Below are positions 1-10,977 of a stretch of 64,000 nt of DNA, one piece after another. This DNA is from Aquabacterium sp. CECT 9606 (lineage in GTDB: Bacteria > Pseudomonadota > Gammaproteobacteria > Burkholderiales > Burkholderiaceae_C), in contig NZ_CAKKNB010000001.1 of NCBI RefSeq assembly GCF_918741295.1, positions 186,001-250,000 on the forward strand. The letters are read 5' to 3'. The position numbers and the translations under genes were made by a program. Numbering within the stretch: the first letter of the stretch is position 1; every line of letters starts with the position of its first letter. The notes under the pieces are model-generated. The model was not told the DNA's origin. It did no database searches and was given only the letters and a program-made list of their open reading frames with translations.

Positions 1-178
1 AAGCCCAGGCCCAGCTCGGCCAGGTTCAAAGGCGTGGCCATCATCACCACGTGCGACACACCATTGAACAGCAAGGCCACGGGGGCCTCCACGGCCACGG
101 CTTCGTCGCCTGCCGTGGTGGCCGCATCCGGGCCGAACCGCAGCACTGGCCGCTCACACCAGCCGGACTTGCTCAAGC

Positions 179-182
<4 letters not shown>
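1..182 (-). CDS. fdhD: Formate dehydrogenase accessory sulfurtransferase FdhD (N-terminal part, cut by window edge)
   Basis: FdhD passes sulfur from IscS to the molybdenum cofactor of formate-dehydrogenase-like enzymes in the cytoplasm. Only about 60 residues are inside the window. They contain the family's early conserved block: ALLFNGVSHVVMMATPLNL followed by AELGLG, matching the NG-x4-VMM-TP-dLe-aLG pattern. The start codon overlaps the stop of the upstream oxidoreductase gene by four bases (ATGA), so the two are probably translationally coupled. This fits FdhD serving that enzyme. The catalytic CxxC lies beyond the window. Identification is firm for the family but rests on a short stretch. 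Confidence 0.85.
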
Positions 183-2539
<2,357 letters not shown>

Positions 2540-2563
2540 GACCGGGGCATGCTTTCAGGAAGG

Positions 2564-3043
2564 TTAGTTGCGCGCCCTCACACGGCCATTGACGACCGAC
2601 ACCTTGGCGCCCACCGCGTGTTGGGTGTTCAAGGTGTATTCATGAACCGTGCCATTGCCCATGCGCACCTTGGTGACGTAGACGGTGTGCTTCTTCACGT
2701 TCTTCTCGACCTCGTGCCCGGCAAAGCCACCGGCCACGGCGCCGCCCACGGTCAAGATGGTGTTGCCATTGCCTTTGCCCAGTTGGTTGCCGACCAGGCC
2801 GCCCAGCACCGCGCCACCCACGGCGCCCACGCCCGAGCCTTCGCCCTTGACCTGGCGAGCCGTGACCGATGTGACTTCACCGCAGGTGGCGGGCGTGCAT
2901 TGCACGGCATTGGAGGTGGCCGCGTGCGCGCGCAGGCCGATGCCCAATCCGCCCACGAGCAGGGCGGCGCCCACCAGCCAGCCGAGGGTACGGGCCACGC
3001 GGCGCTGGTCGGGCAAGGTTTTGGTTTTCAGGACAGTGTTCAT
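2564..3043 (-). CDS. Glycine-zipper 2TM envelope protein
   Basis: Protein of 159 residues with an N-terminal hydrophobic segment (about residues 20-42) that can act as a signal peptide or anchor and ends in AHA. A glycine-rich zipper, GAVGGAVLGGLVGNQLGKG, at about 72-91 is followed by a second glycine-rich stretch, GGAVAGGFAGHEVEK. This is the SlyB/PcP-type glycine zipper 2TM fold found in envelope proteins of unknown exact role. Unlike SlyB there is no lipobox cysteine near residue 20. Two cysteines in QCTPATCGE could form a disulfide. It stands alone, 24 bp from the oxidoreductase start and on the same strand. Confidence 0.75.
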   Translation of the reverse strand: MNTVLKTKTLPDQRRVARTLGWLVGAALLVGGLGIGLRAHAATSNAVQCTPATCGEVTSVTARQVKGEGSGVGAVGGAVLGGLVGNQLGKGNGNTILTVGGAVAGGFAGHEVEKNVKKHTVYVTKVRMGNGTVHEYTLNTQHAVGAKVSVVNGRVRARN

Positions 3044-3114
3044 GCTGGTCTCCTCAGGTGAAAGGGCAGTTTAGACCTCACTGGCCAAGCGCGCTTGAAC
3101 AGGGTTGGCACCCA

Positions 3115-3555
3115 TCAGTCCTTGGGGATGGGGCGCGGCCGGCCTTCGCTGTCCGTGGCCACGTAGGTGACCTTGGCCTCGGTCACCTTGACCAGGTGCG
3201 GATCGGATGGCCGGCGCTCGGCCCAGACCTCGACGTGCACGCTGACCGAGGTCGTGCCAATGCGGTCGACGCGGGCATAGAAGGACAGCAGGTCGCCCAC
3301 CGACACGGCCGAGCGGAACACGAATTCGTTCACCGCCACCGTGGCGATGCGGCCTTTGGCGATGCGCGCCGGCAGCAGGCAACCCGCCAAGTCCACCTGC
3401 GACATGATCCAACCGCCAAAGATGTCGCCGTTGCCGTTGGCATCGCGGGGCATGGGCATCACGCGCATGACCAGTTCCATGTCGGGCGAGAGGTCGGGTG
3501 GGGTCAGGAGGGTATTGCGGGGGGAGGCAGCAGTCATGGGGAATCCGGTCGACAA
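3115..3555 (-). CDS. Acyl-CoA thioesterase, YciA-type hotdog protein
   Basis: Protein of 146 residues that would hydrolyse short to medium acyl-CoA esters in the cytoplasm. The hotdog-fold signature of YciA-like thioesterases is present: the N-terminal block RVMPMPRDANGNGDIFGGW carries the catalytic Asp-x-N-xx-G-xIFGGW pattern, followed by VDLAGCLLPAR and the beta strands ending in VTYVATDSEGRPRPIPKD. The family is usually 130-150 residues. The start may instead be the internal ATG at 3537 (MTAASP), since the first six residues are unlike the family. It is divergent from the ABC exporter, with which it shares a short intergenic region. Confidence 0.85.
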   Translation of the reverse strand: MSTGFPMTAASPRNTLLTPPDLSPDMELVMRVMPMPRDANGNGDIFGGWIMSQVDLAGCLLPARIAKGRIATVAVNEFVFRSAVSVGDLLSFYARVDRIGTTSVSVHVEVWAERRPSDPHLVKVTEAKVTYVATDSEGRPRPIPKD

Positions 3556-3594
3556 TCGACGTCACAGCACATAAGTAGAAACCATTGTTCCAGA

Positions 3595-5433
3595 ATGCGA
3601 CGCACCCCGACCGCCACGGCCCCTGAAAATCCACCTTCCGGCACAGAAATCAAGCGTTCCGATTGGGCCACGCTGTCGCGCCTGTGGCCCTATTTGTGGG
3701 CTTACAAGGGCCGCGTGGTGCTGGCGCTGGGCTTCATGGTGGGCGCCAAGCTGGCCAACGTGGGCGTGCCGCTGCTGCTCAAAACCCTGATTGACCGGCT
3801 GGCCCCCAGCGCGGGCAGTGCGCAGGCCATGATGGTGGTGCCGCTGGGCTTGCTGCTGGCTTATGGCTTGTTGCGCTTGTCCACCTCACTCTTCACCGAG
3901 TTGCGTGAACTGGTGTTCGCCAAGGCCACTGAAGGCGCGGCGCGGCGCATCTCGCTGCAGGTCTTCGCGCACCTGCATGCCTTGAGCTTGCGCTTCCACC
4001 TGGAGCGCCAAACCGGCGGCATGACCCGCGACATCGAGCGCGGCACCCGCGCCGTGCATTCGCTGATCTCCTACTCGTTGTACAGCATCATCCCCACGTT
4101 GATCGAGGTGGTGTTGGTGCTCACCTTGCTGGCCACCAAGTTCGACGTGGCCTTTGCCTGGATCACCTTGGTGGCGCTGGTGATCTACGTGACCTTCACT
4201 GTGACGGTGACGCACTGGCGCACGCGTTTCAGGCGCGAGATGAACGAGCTGGACTCGAAAGCGCACACGCGCGCCATCGACTCGCTGCTGAACTTCGAGA
4301 CCGTGAAATACTTCAACAACGAGGCGTTCGAGACACGCCGCTACGACGAAAGCCTGGACCGCTTGCGCAGCGTGGCCGTGAAGGCGCAGCGCAGCTTGTC
4401 GTTCTTGAATGCGGGACAGCAAACCATCATCGCGACCGGCCTGATCGTGATGCTGTGGCGCGCCACCGAAGGGGTGGTTGCAGGGCGCATGACGGTGGGC
4501 GACCTGGTGATGGTCAACGCCTTCATGATCCAGCTCTACATCCCGCTCAATTTCCTGGGTGTGATCTACCGCGAGATCAAGCAATCGCTCACCGACCTGG
4601 ACAAGATGTTCAACCTGATGGAGCGCGAGCGCGAAGTGGCCGATGCGCCCGATGCCAAGCCGCTGCTGCTCAAAGGGCCGCCTTCGGTGCGGTTCGACCA
4701 CGTCAACTTTGCCTACGATGCCAACCGGCCCATCCTGCACGACCTGAGCTTCGAGATCCCCGCGGGGCAGACGGTGGCGGTGGTGGGGCCCTCGGGCTCG
4801 GGCAAGTCCACCTTGGCGCGTCTGCTCTACCGCTTCTATGACATCCAGCCGGGCCAGGGCCGCATCTCGGTCAATGGCCACGATGTGCGTGGCCTGACGC
4901 AAGACAGCTTGCGCCGCAGCATCGGCATCGTGCCGCAAGACACCGTGCTCTTCAACGACACGGTCGCCTACAACATCGCTTATGGCCGGCCCGAAGCCAC
5001 GCGCGAAGAGGTCGAAGCCGCCGCGCGTTCGGCGCGCATCCACGACTTCATCGCCAATGTGCCCAAGGGTTACGAAACCATCGTGGGGGAACGTGGTTTG
5101 AAATTATCGGGTGGCGAAAAGCAGCGCGTGGCCATTGCCCGCACGCTGTTGAAAGATCCGCCCATCCTGGTGTTCGATGAGGCCACGTCGGCACTTGATT
5201 CGGCCAATGAGCGTGCCATCCAGGCCGAACTCGCGGCCGTGGCGCAAGGCAAAACGGTGCTGATCATCGCGCACCGTTTGTCCACCATCGTGCATGCCCA
5301 CGAGATCCTGGTGATGGAAGCCGGGCGCATCATCGAGCGCGGCACACACGCGCATTTATCAGCGGCCAACGGGCGATACGCGCAAATGTGGCGCTTGCAG
5401 CAAAGCGAGCAGCATGCCGATCTAGGGGGGTGA
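3595..5433 (+). CDS. Atm1/HMT-type ABC exporter (fused permease and ATPase)
   Basis: Inner-membrane half-transporter of 612 residues that would work as a homodimer. Residues about 25-320 form the six-helix ABC exporter domain. The membrane-domain sequence GGMTRDIERGTRAVHS and NFETVKYFNNEAFE is typical of the mitochondrial Atm1 / bacterial AtmA group, which exports glutathione-linked or sulfur compounds and heavy-metal conjugates. The ATPase domain has Walker A (GPSGSGKST), the LSGGEKQRVAIA signature, Walker B (ILVFDEATSALD) and the switch His (IIAHRLSTI). The start ATG at 3595 was chosen because the open frame further upstream is antisense to the thioesterase. The exact substrate cannot be told from sequence. 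Confidence 0.9.
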   Translation: MRRTPTATAPENPPSGTEIKRSDWATLSRLWPYLWAYKGRVVLALGFMVGAKLANVGVPLLLKTLIDRLAPSAGSAQAMMVVPLGLLLAYGLLRLSTSLFTELRELVFAKATEGAARRISLQVFAHLHALSLRFHLERQTGGMTRDIERGTRAVHSLISYSLYSIIPTLIEVVLVLTLLATKFDVAFAWITLVALVIYVTFTVTVTHWRTRFRREMNELDSKAHTRAIDSLLNFETVKYFNNEAFETRRYDESLDRLRSVAVKAQRSLSFLNAGQQTIIATGLIVMLWRATEGVVAGRMTVGDLVMVNAFMIQLYIPLNFLGVIYREIKQSLTDLDKMFNLMEREREVADAPDAKPLLLKGPPSVRFDHVNFAYDANRPILHDLSFEIPAGQTVAVVGPSGSGKSTLARLLYRFYDIQPGQGRISVNGHDVRGLTQDSLRRSIGIVPQDTVLFNDTVAYNIAYGRPEATREEVEAAARSARIHDFIANVPKGYETIVGERGLKLSGGEKQRVAIARTLLKDPPILVFDEATSALDSANERAIQAELAAVAQGKTVLIIAHRLSTIVHAHEILVMEAGRIIERGTHAHLSAANGRYAQMWRLQQSEQHADLGG

Positions 5434-5450
5434 AACCGCCTGCAAAAGGC

Positions 5451-5480
5451 TTGCTGAAATTGCCACCCCGACGCTATACT
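5451..5480 (+). promoter_or_regulatory. Sigma-70-like promoter of dusB-fis-purH
   Basis: A TTGCTG -35 hexamer (5451-5456) and a TATACT -10 hexamer (5475-5480) are separated by 18 bp and lie about 95 bp upstream of dusB. It is the only good promoter-like pair in the 142-bp gap between the ABC exporter and dusB. The long leader matches the habit of dusB-fis operons, whose expression is growth-phase controlled. Inferred from sequence only. Confidence 0.5.
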
Positions 5481-5575
5481 CTGCCTCCTTTTTAAGCAGC
5501 CCTGGCCGCCACTGCAACGTCGCAAGCGCCGGGGCTGCGTCGTCTTGTCTGGCCCTGCGGTTCCACGCCACTTCA

Positions 5576-6649
5576 ATGCACATTGGTCCCATTTCCCTGC
5601 CGAATCGCCTCTTCGTGGCCCCCATGGCAGGGGTCACGGACCGGCCGTTCCGCCAGCTGTGCAAGCGGCTGGGCGCGGGTTACGCCGTGAGCGAAATGGT
5701 GACCAGCCGCAAGGAATTGTGGAACACGCTCAAGACCTCGCGCCGCGCCAACCACGAGGGCGAGACTGCACCCATCGCCGTGCAGATCGCCGGCACCGAG
5801 CCGGGCATGATGGCCGAGGCCGCCGCTTACAACATCGACCGTGGCGCCCAGATCATCGACATCAACATGGGTTGCCCGGCCAAGAAGGTGTGCAACAAAT
5901 GGGCGGGCTCGGCCTTGATGCAGGACGAAGCCCTGGCGTTGCAGATCGTGGAAGCCGTGGTGGCCGCCAGCGCGCCACATGGCGTGCCCGTGACCCTGAA
6001 AATGCGCACCGGCTGGTCGGCCCAGAACAAGAACGCCGAGCGCATTGCCCGTGCCGCCGAAAGCGCGGGCATCGCCATGCTGACCGTGCACGGCCGCACC
6101 CGCGAGCAAGGCTACAAAGGCCTGGCCGAGTACGACACCATCGCCGCCGTCAAGGCTGCGGTGGCCGTGCCGGTGGTGGCCAACGGCGACATCACCAGCC
6201 CCGAAAAAGCGCTGGAAGTGCTGCGCTACACCGGCGCCGACGCCATCATGGTGGGCCGCGCCGCGCAAGGCCGCCCCTGGATCTTCGGTGACATTGCACA
6301 CTTTCTGGCCACCGGTGAGCACCGTGCCCAGCCCTTGACCGAACAGGTCAAACAATGGCTGCTGGAGCACCTGGACGACCACTACGGCCTGTATGGCGAA
6401 TTCATCGGCGTGCGCACCGCGCGCAAGCACATCGGCTGGGCTGTGCGCGCCTTGCCCGGTGGCGAGGCCTTCCGCGACCACATGAACACCCTGGACGTCT
6501 GTTCGGCCCAAGTGCAGGCCGTGACGGATTTTTTTGACCAGCTGAGCCTGAGCCACCGTCGCTTGCCGACCTTGGCCACCGCGCTCGGCGAAGACGATGA
6601 CGACGCCACGCTGCCGGCCGAACAACCGGCGCTGTGCATGGCGAACTGA
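5576..6649 (+). CDS. dusB: tRNA-dihydrouridine synthase B
   Basis: FMN- and NADPH-dependent enzyme that reduces uridine (position 17 in E. coli) of tRNA to dihydrouridine. At 357 residues it is slightly longer than E. coli DusB (321). Visible features: N-terminal VAPMAGVTDRPFRQLCKRLG, the motif DINMGCPAKKVCNKWAGSALM with the catalytic Cys, VTLKMRTGW, LTVHGRTREQGYKG and the FMN phosphate-binding GADAIMVGRAAQGRPW. The start at 5576 gives the expected N-terminus of the TIM barrel. Six bases separate it from fis, reproducing the dusB-fis operon known from enterobacteria and other proteobacteria. An acidic tail after about residue 330 (GEDDDDA) is unusual but not disruptive. Confidence 0.97.
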   Translation: MHIGPISLPNRLFVAPMAGVTDRPFRQLCKRLGAGYAVSEMVTSRKELWNTLKTSRRANHEGETAPIAVQIAGTEPGMMAEAAAYNIDRGAQIIDINMGCPAKKVCNKWAGSALMQDEALALQIVEAVVAASAPHGVPVTLKMRTGWSAQNKNAERIARAAESAGIAMLTVHGRTREQGYKGLAEYDTIAAVKAAVAVPVVANGDITSPEKALEVLRYTGADAIMVGRAAQGRPWIFGDIAHFLATGEHRAQPLTEQVKQWLLEHLDDHYGLYGEFIGVRTARKHIGWAVRALPGGEAFRDHMNTLDVCSAQVQAVTDFFDQLSLSHRRLPTLATALGEDDDDATLPAEQPALCMAN

Positions 6650-6655
6650 AGCACC

Positions 6656-6892
6656 ATGAGCAAGAAGAACATCCAAGACTGCATCAAAGACAACCTGGAA
6701 GGCTACTTCCATGACCTGCGGGGCGCCGAGCCCTTCGCCGTGTACGACATGGTCGTCAACGCGGTGGAGCGGCCCATGCTCGAAGTGGTGATGCAACGCG
6801 CCGAGGGCAACCAGTCGCGCGCCGCCGAATGGCTGGGCATCAACCGCAACACCCTGCGCCGCAAGTTGATCGAGCACAAGCTCATCAAGTGA
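6656..6892 (+). CDS. fis: Fis-family DNA-binding protein
   Basis: Small nucleoid-associated protein of 78 residues, shorter than E. coli Fis (98) but normal for betaproteobacteria. The C-terminal helix-turn-helix reads GNQSRAAEWLGINRNTLRRK (about residues 52-71), the hallmark of Fis. The N-terminal helices that form the dimer core are present, but the long beta-hairpin arms that contact invertases are missing, as in betaproteobacterial Fis. It sits between dusB and purH on the same strand and is most likely transcribed with dusB. Expected role: growth-phase-dependent DNA bending and promoter activation. Confidence 0.95.
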   Translation: MSKKNIQDCIKDNLEGYFHDLRGAEPFAVYDMVVNAVERPMLEVVMQRAEGNQSRAAEWLGINRNTLRRKLIEHKLIK

Positions 6893-6938
6893 ACTCGTTC
6901 CCATTTTTCCCTTTTGATCTTTTGACCTGAACCACCCC

Positions 6939-8522
6939 ATGAGCCAAAACCTCACCGCGCTGTTGTCCGTGTCCGACAAGACCGGCATTGTTGAATTCGC
7001 GCAAGCGCTGCACGCCCAAGGCGTCAAGCTGTTGTCCACCGGCGGCACCGCCAAGCTGCTGGCCGACAAGGGCCTGCCGGTGACGGAGGTGTCTGAGGTG
7101 ACCGGCTTCCCCGAGATGCTCGACGGCCGCGTCAAGACCCTGCACCCGCGCGTGCACGGTGGCCTGCTGGCCCGCCGCGATTTGCCCGAGCACATGGCGG
7201 CGTTGAAGGAACACGGCATCAACACCATCGACATCCTGGTGGTCAACCTGTATCCCTTCGCACAAGCCACGGCCAAGGCCGATTGCACGCTGGAAAACGC
7301 CATCGAGAACATCGACATTGGCGGCCCCACCATGCTGCGCGCCGCCGCCAAGAACTGGCAGGACGTGGCCGTGATCATCGACCCGGTCGACTACACGCAA
7401 GTGCTGTCCGAACTGAAGGGCCAAGGCCTGACCCGTTCCACCAAGTTCATGCTGGCCAAGAAGGTGTTCGCGCACACCGCCGCTTACGACGGCATGATCA
7501 CCAACTACCTGACCGCCCTGGAAGCCGGCAGCGAGTTGAAGACCGAAGCCGTTCCGGTGCGCGAGGCTTACCCTGCCGTCTACAACCTGCAATTGCAGAA
7601 GGTGCAGGGCATGCGCTACGGCGAGAACCCACACCAGTCGGCCGCGTTCTACCGCGAAGCCCAGCCGGTTGAAGGCACGCTGTCGCAATGGACGCAGATC
7701 CAGGGCAAGGAACTGAGCTTCAACAACATCGCCGATGCCGATGCGGCCTGGGAATGCGTGAAGGCCTTTGAAGAATGCGCCTGCGTCATCGTCAAGCACG
7801 CCAACCCCTGCGGCGTGGCCGTGGGCGCCACGCCTTTGGAGGCTTACCAAAAGGCCCTGAAGACCGACCCCACCAGCGCCTTCGGCGGCATCATGGCCTT
7901 CAACCGCCCCATCGACGCCGACGTGGTCGAGGCCATCAACGCCAACAAGCAGTTCGTGGAAGTGGCCATCGCCCCGGCCATCACGCCCGCGGCCCGCGCG
8001 GCCTATGCCGGCAAGCAGAACGTGCGTTTGCTGGAAGTGCCCATCAGCAAGCTGAGCAATGCGCTGGACTTCAAGCGCGTGGGCGGCGGCATGCTGCTGC
8101 AATCGGCCGACAACATCGACCTGGTCGGTGACGTCAAGGTGGTGAGCGAAGTCAAGCCCACCGAGCAGCAGATGAAGGACATGCGCTTTGCCTGGACCGT
8201 GGCCCGCTTCGTCAAGAGCAATGCCATCGTGTTCTGCAAGGATGGCATGACCATGGGCGTGGGTGCCGGCCAGATGAGCCGTTTGGACTCGGCCCGCATC
8301 GCCTCGATCAAGGCCGGTCACGCTGGCTTGACCCTGCAAGGCTCTGCCGTGGCCTCGGATGCGTTCTTCCCCTTCCGAGATGGCCTGGACGTGGTGGTGG
8401 ACGCGGGCGCGACCTGCGTGATCCACCCTGGTGGCAGCATGCGCGATGACGAAGTGATCGCGGCGGCCAACGAGCGTGGCATTGCGATGGTGTTCACGGG
8501 CACGCGCCACTTCCGCCATTGA
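6939..8522 (+). CDS. purH: Bifunctional AICAR transformylase/IMP cyclohydrolase
   Basis: Catalyses the last two steps of de novo IMP synthesis in the cytosol. At 527 residues it has the usual length. The N-terminal IMP cyclohydrolase (MGS-like) domain begins [20 protein letters not shown] with the STGGTA phosphate loop, and [10 protein letters not shown] follows. The C-terminal transformylase has [14 protein letters not shown], the catalytic KHANPCGVA block, the [10 protein letters not shown] strand and the ending [20 protein letters not shown]. It lies 46 bp after fis in the same direction. In many betaproteobacteria ruvC follows next; here ruvC is 13 kb away. A clear hairpin terminator follows the stop codon. 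Confidence 0.98.
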   Translation: MSQNLTALLSVSDKTGIVEFAQALHAQGVKLLSTGGTAKLLADKGLPVTEVSEVTGFPEMLDGRVKTLHPRVHGGLLARRDLPEHMAALKEHGINTIDILVVNLYPFAQATAKADCTLENAIENIDIGGPTMLRAAAKNWQDVAVIIDPVDYTQVLSELKGQGLTRSTKFMLAKKVFAHTAAYDGMITNYLTALEAGSELKTEAVPVREAYPAVYNLQLQKVQGMRYGENPHQSAAFYREAQPVEGTLSQWTQIQGKELSFNNIADADAAWECVKAFEECACVIVKHANPCGVAVGATPLEAYQKALKTDPTSAFGGIMAFNRPIDADVVEAINANKQFVEVAIAPAITPAARAAYAGKQNVRLLEVPISKLSNALDFKRVGGGMLLQSADNIDLVGDVKVVSEVKPTEQQMKDMRFAWTVARFVKSNAIVFCKDGMTMGVGAGQMSRLDSARIASIKAGHAGLTLQGSAVASDAFFPFRDGLDVVVDAGATCVIHPGGSMRDDEVIAAANERGIAMVFTGTRHFRH

Positions 8523-8562
8523 TGGTGATGGGGGAATCGGTCTGAGGACCGATGCGATGAGC

Positions 8563-8592
8563 AAACCGGCCTTTGTGCCGGTTTTTTCTTTT
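8563..8592 (+). terminator. Rho-independent terminator of purH
   Basis: An 8-bp perfect stem (AAACCGGC at 8563-8570 with GCCGGTTT at 8577-8584) around a six-base loop is followed by a T-rich tract. It sits 40 bp after the purH stop and marks the end of the dusB-fis-purH unit. Confidence 0.8.
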
Positions 8593-8603
8593 GGGGTGCG
8601 CGA

Positions 8604-8620
8604 TATACTTCGCATGCGAA
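8604..8620 (+). promoter_or_regulatory. -10 box overlapping a 12-bp palindrome upstream of marR gene
   Basis: TATACT (8604-8609) resembles a -10 hexamer. It runs into the perfect palindrome TTCGCATGCGAA (8609-8620), 22 bp before the MarR start. A second short palindrome, ATGCGCAT (8625-8632), follows. MarR proteins normally repress their own promoter by binding such inverted repeats, so this is a good operator candidate. No convincing -35 box was found. Confidence 0.45.
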
Positions 8621-8641
8621 ATAAATGCGCATGCACCCATC

Positions 8642-9094
8642 ATGGCTCAACGTCCTCGCCTCGTCTTCTTGCTCAACAGTGCGCAGCGCCGCCTGCAACA
8701 GTGGATCGGCCTGCAACAGGCCGAGGCCTCGCGTGATGGCATCACGGCGCCCACGCCTGCCCAGGGTGGCGTGCTGTTCTGCCTGGCCCGTGAAGACGGC
8801 GCCACCATGGGGCAATTGGCTGAGACCCTGGACCTGGCCCCGTCGGCCGTCTCGGGCCTGATCCAGCGCATGGAAGCTTTGGATTGGGTGGCCCGCCACC
8901 CCTGCCCGCAGGACGGCCGCACCCAGCGCGTGTGGCTGCGCCCCGCCGGGCTGGCCCAGCAACAGCCATTACGCGAGGCCATGGCCCGCATCAATGCTCG
9001 GCTCACCAAGGGCTTCACCGAGACCGAGCTGCAGACCGTGGCGCGCTGGTTGACGCATGTGCAGCACCTTGACTCGGGACCCCACCATGACTGA
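8642..9094 (+). CDS. MarR-family transcriptional regulator
   Basis: Predicted dimeric winged-helix repressor of 150 residues. The core fits the MarR fold: [40 protein letters not shown] is the recognition region (helix-turn-helix at about residues 53-80), followed by the wing ([19 protein letters not shown]). The ATG at 8642 was preferred over upstream in-frame codons because those read through the putative operator. The gene overlaps the following alpha/beta-hydrolase gene by eight bases, so the pair is probably co-transcribed and the hydrolase is the likely regulated partner. The ligand is unknown. Confidence 0.88.
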   Translation: MAQRPRLVFLLNSAQRRLQQWIGLQQAEASRDGITAPTPAQGGVLFCLAREDGATMGQLAETLDLAPSAVSGLIQRMEALDWVARHPCPQDGRTQRVWLRPAGLAQQQPLREAMARINARLTKGFTETELQTVARWLTHVQHLDSGPHHD

Positions 9095-9977
9095 ACAGAC
9101 CACCGCTTCCAGCCCGACGGAGGGCGCTGCGGAGCGCGTCCAGATCACCTGCGCCGATGGCGCGCGCCTGCAGGGTCACTTCCTGCCCGCCAGTGGTGGC
9201 ACGCCGGGCCTGCCGGTGCTCTTGTGTCCGGCCACCGGCGTGCGCCAGCACTTCTATTTGCGCTTTGCCACCTGGCTGGCGCAGCAGGGGCACGACGTGC
9301 TGGTGTTTGACTACCGGGGCATTGGCCTGTCCTTGCACGGCCCTTTGCGCGCCAGCAAGGCCAGGCTGCAGGACTGGGGTCAGCTGGACCAGGTGGCCGC
9401 GCTCGATTGGCTGCTGCACCGCACGGCCTGCGAGCAGGTGCTGATGCTGGGCCACAGCGCGGGCGGCCAGATGATCGGCTTGTTGCCCAACCACGGCAAG
9501 GTGGCGCGGCTGGTGGGCGTGTCGGCCTCCACCGGTTGGTTCAGCGGCATGCGCCTGGGCTTTCGGCTCAAGGCCCGTTTCGGCCTGCGCGTGGCCATGC
9601 CTTTGAGCATCCTGTTCAAGGGCTATGGCGTGTCATCGGTGCTTGGACTTGGCGAGAACCTGCCTGCGGGGGTTGCCCGCCAATGGGGGCAATGGTGTGC
9701 GGCGGGCGGTTATGCCACCAACGCCATCCGCCGACAGCCCGAGCGCGACTTCCACGCCCAGGTGCGCACGCCCATGACGGTGCTGCACGCGGCCGACGAT
9801 GACATCGCCACACCCGCCACCGTGGCCGACTTGCTGCGCACCTTCCCGGCGGCGCACAAGCAGGCGCTGAGCATCAAGCCTGCACAGCATGGCTTGAAGA
9901 GCATTGGGCACATTGATTGGTTTCGGACTTCGCACCAGGTGCTGTGGCCGGTGATGGCGGGGGCTTTGCGCGGATGA
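9087..9977 (+). CDS. Alpha/beta-hydrolase family protein
   Basis: Cytoplasmic protein of 296 residues with the serine-hydrolase fold of the YheT/YcjY-like 'alpha/beta hydrolase' group. The nucleophile elbow is GHSAGG (Ser at about residue 124). LVFDYRGIGLSLHG precedes it, an Asp-containing HAADDDIATP block comes at about residue 235, and a likely catalytic His follows near the C-terminus (AQHGLKSIGHIDWFR). It overlaps the MarR gene by 8 bp. The last ~70 bases of the gene are repeated imperfectly 1.1 kb downstream, beyond a decayed hipBA module. The substrate cannot be deduced. Confidence 0.82.
   Translation: MTEQTTASSPTEGAAERVQITCADGARLQGHFLPASGGTPGLPVLLCPATGVRQHFYLRFATWLAQQGHDVLVFDYRGIGLSLHGPLRASKARLQDWGQLDQVAALDWLLHRTACEQVLMLGHSAGGQMIGLLPNHGKVARLVGVSASTGWFSGMRLGFRLKARFGLRVAMPLSILFKGYGVSSVLGLGENLPAGVARQWGQWCAAGGYATNAIRRQPERDFHAQVRTPMTVLHAADDDIATPATVADLLRTFPAAHKQALSIKPAQHGLKSIGHIDWFRTSHQVLWPVMAGALRG
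9886..9953 (+). repeat. Direct repeat copy A (3' end of hydrolase gene)
   Basis: About 68 bases inside the end of the hydrolase gene recur in degraded form at 10978-11050. The first 22 bases are identical (starting AGCATGGCTTGAAGAGCATT); later stretches such as CTTCGCACCAGGT and GTGGCCGGT also match, with small indels. The two copies flank the hipBA remnants. Confidence 0.75.
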
Positions 9978-10018
9978 CGTGAGGATTTGGATGATGCTGT
10001 GGTTTTGAGATGCTCAAT

Positions 10019-10335
10019 GTGAATGACAAATACAGCATAGGGACAGCCTTCAATCGTTAGGGCAAGCAGTCGCTGAGTTGAGTCGGGATCGCGGCCTCAC
10101 TCAGAAGCAGCTTGGCGAGCTCAGTGGCCTGGCTCAGTCCACCATTGCCCGGTTTGAGACCGGCAGCGTCGCTGAGTTTGGCGCTCGCAAATTGCTTCGC
10201 CTTCTCGAGATTCTGGGGCATGAGCTGGCGTTCAAACCCAAGAGCGCCAGCTTCACCCTTGACGATGCTTTGGCCGAGCGGCTGCGGCTCGAAGCTGCTG
10301 TGGGCAAGGAACCAAAGTGGAGCAGAGATCTGTGA
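10019..10335 (+). pseudogene. hipB-like antitoxin gene, frameshifted
   Basis: HipB-type antitoxins are helix-turn-helix repressors that neutralise the HipA kinase. A GTG-started frame encodes VNDKYSIGTAFNR and stops at TAG 10058-10060. Dropping to the adjacent frame at that point (one missing T) continues as LGQAVAELSRDRGLTQKQLG and then LSGLAQSTIARFETG, a good XRE/HipB helix-turn-helix. The rest runs to 10335, so a one-base deletion near 10057 breaks an otherwise complete antitoxin gene. A TTG at 10078 could restart translation but would lose the first helix. Its stop overlaps the GTG start of the hipA remnant, the coupling expected for hipBA. Confidence 0.75.
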
Positions 10336-10970
10336 AGCTGCACGTCTATGTTCACGACAAGCCCGTCGCCACTTTGGAGTCGGATCGATGGCTTTCGGCA
10401 TGTGATGACCTATCACCCGGACGTCTCGGCCGAGCAGTTTGTCTCCCTGCTGATGCCCGTGCGCACGGAGTCCTATGTCTACCCAGAACTCCATCCCTTG
10501 TTTCGGATGAACCTGCGCGAAGGTTTCCTGCTGTCGATCCTTCAGTAGCAACTCGGCCCGCATGTCGGGGCGTCTCCATCACGGTCTACGACGACTATGC
10601 GAAGAACCCTCCGGGCATGGCCGTTGAGGGGCGGGCCACCTGGACGCCAGGTAAAGCGCTGGAGCGCTTTCTGCAGACGCGATGCAACCTGGCGCCAGCT
10701 CAGACGCTTGAGCGCGTTGAACGAATTTGCGAGGCCATCGTGCAGGTCACGCCACAGGTTGTTGAAGCAACGCGGCAACACCCGTCGTTCGTGGAGACGG
10801 GCAAGCGGATGCTGCATGCCTGGAACGACGGGATGAACAGCCTGCGCCTTCAAAAGACGTGGAGTCTGCCCAGCTTGGACGCGCCCATCGCTGCGGCCAA
10901 GTTTTCTGACCCGCTTCCCATCAAGGGGCGAAAGGCCGAGAAGATCGGTCGGTCGCCGCTGTTGGGGTAG
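10332..10970 (+). pseudogene. hipA-like toxin gene, frameshifted, stopped and internally deleted
   Basis: HipA toxins are Ser/Thr kinases that inactivate glutamyl-tRNA synthetase. The reading frame begins VKLHVYVHDKPVATLES, then must shift near 10380-10390 to continue GFRHVMTYHPDVSAEQF and VSLLMPVRTESYVYPELHP, the well-conserved HipA N-terminal domain. A TAG at 10546-10548 interrupts ILQ*QLGPHVGAS, where intact relatives usually have Glu. Near 10575 the frame jumps directly to VYDDYAKNPPGMAVEGRATW, a HipA C-terminal block, and runs to 10970. The kinase core of some 250 residues, including the catalytic Asp, is missing. Three independent lesions make this non-functional. Homology is from recall of the family. 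Confidence 0.75.
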
Positions 10971-10977
10971 CGCTTAG

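Noticed and set aside
10078..10335. Treating the hipB-like frame as an intact antitoxin gene starting at TTG
   Set aside because: The TTG start would drop the first helix, and the missing residues are encoded in the neighbouring frame just upstream. The partner hipA is destroyed.
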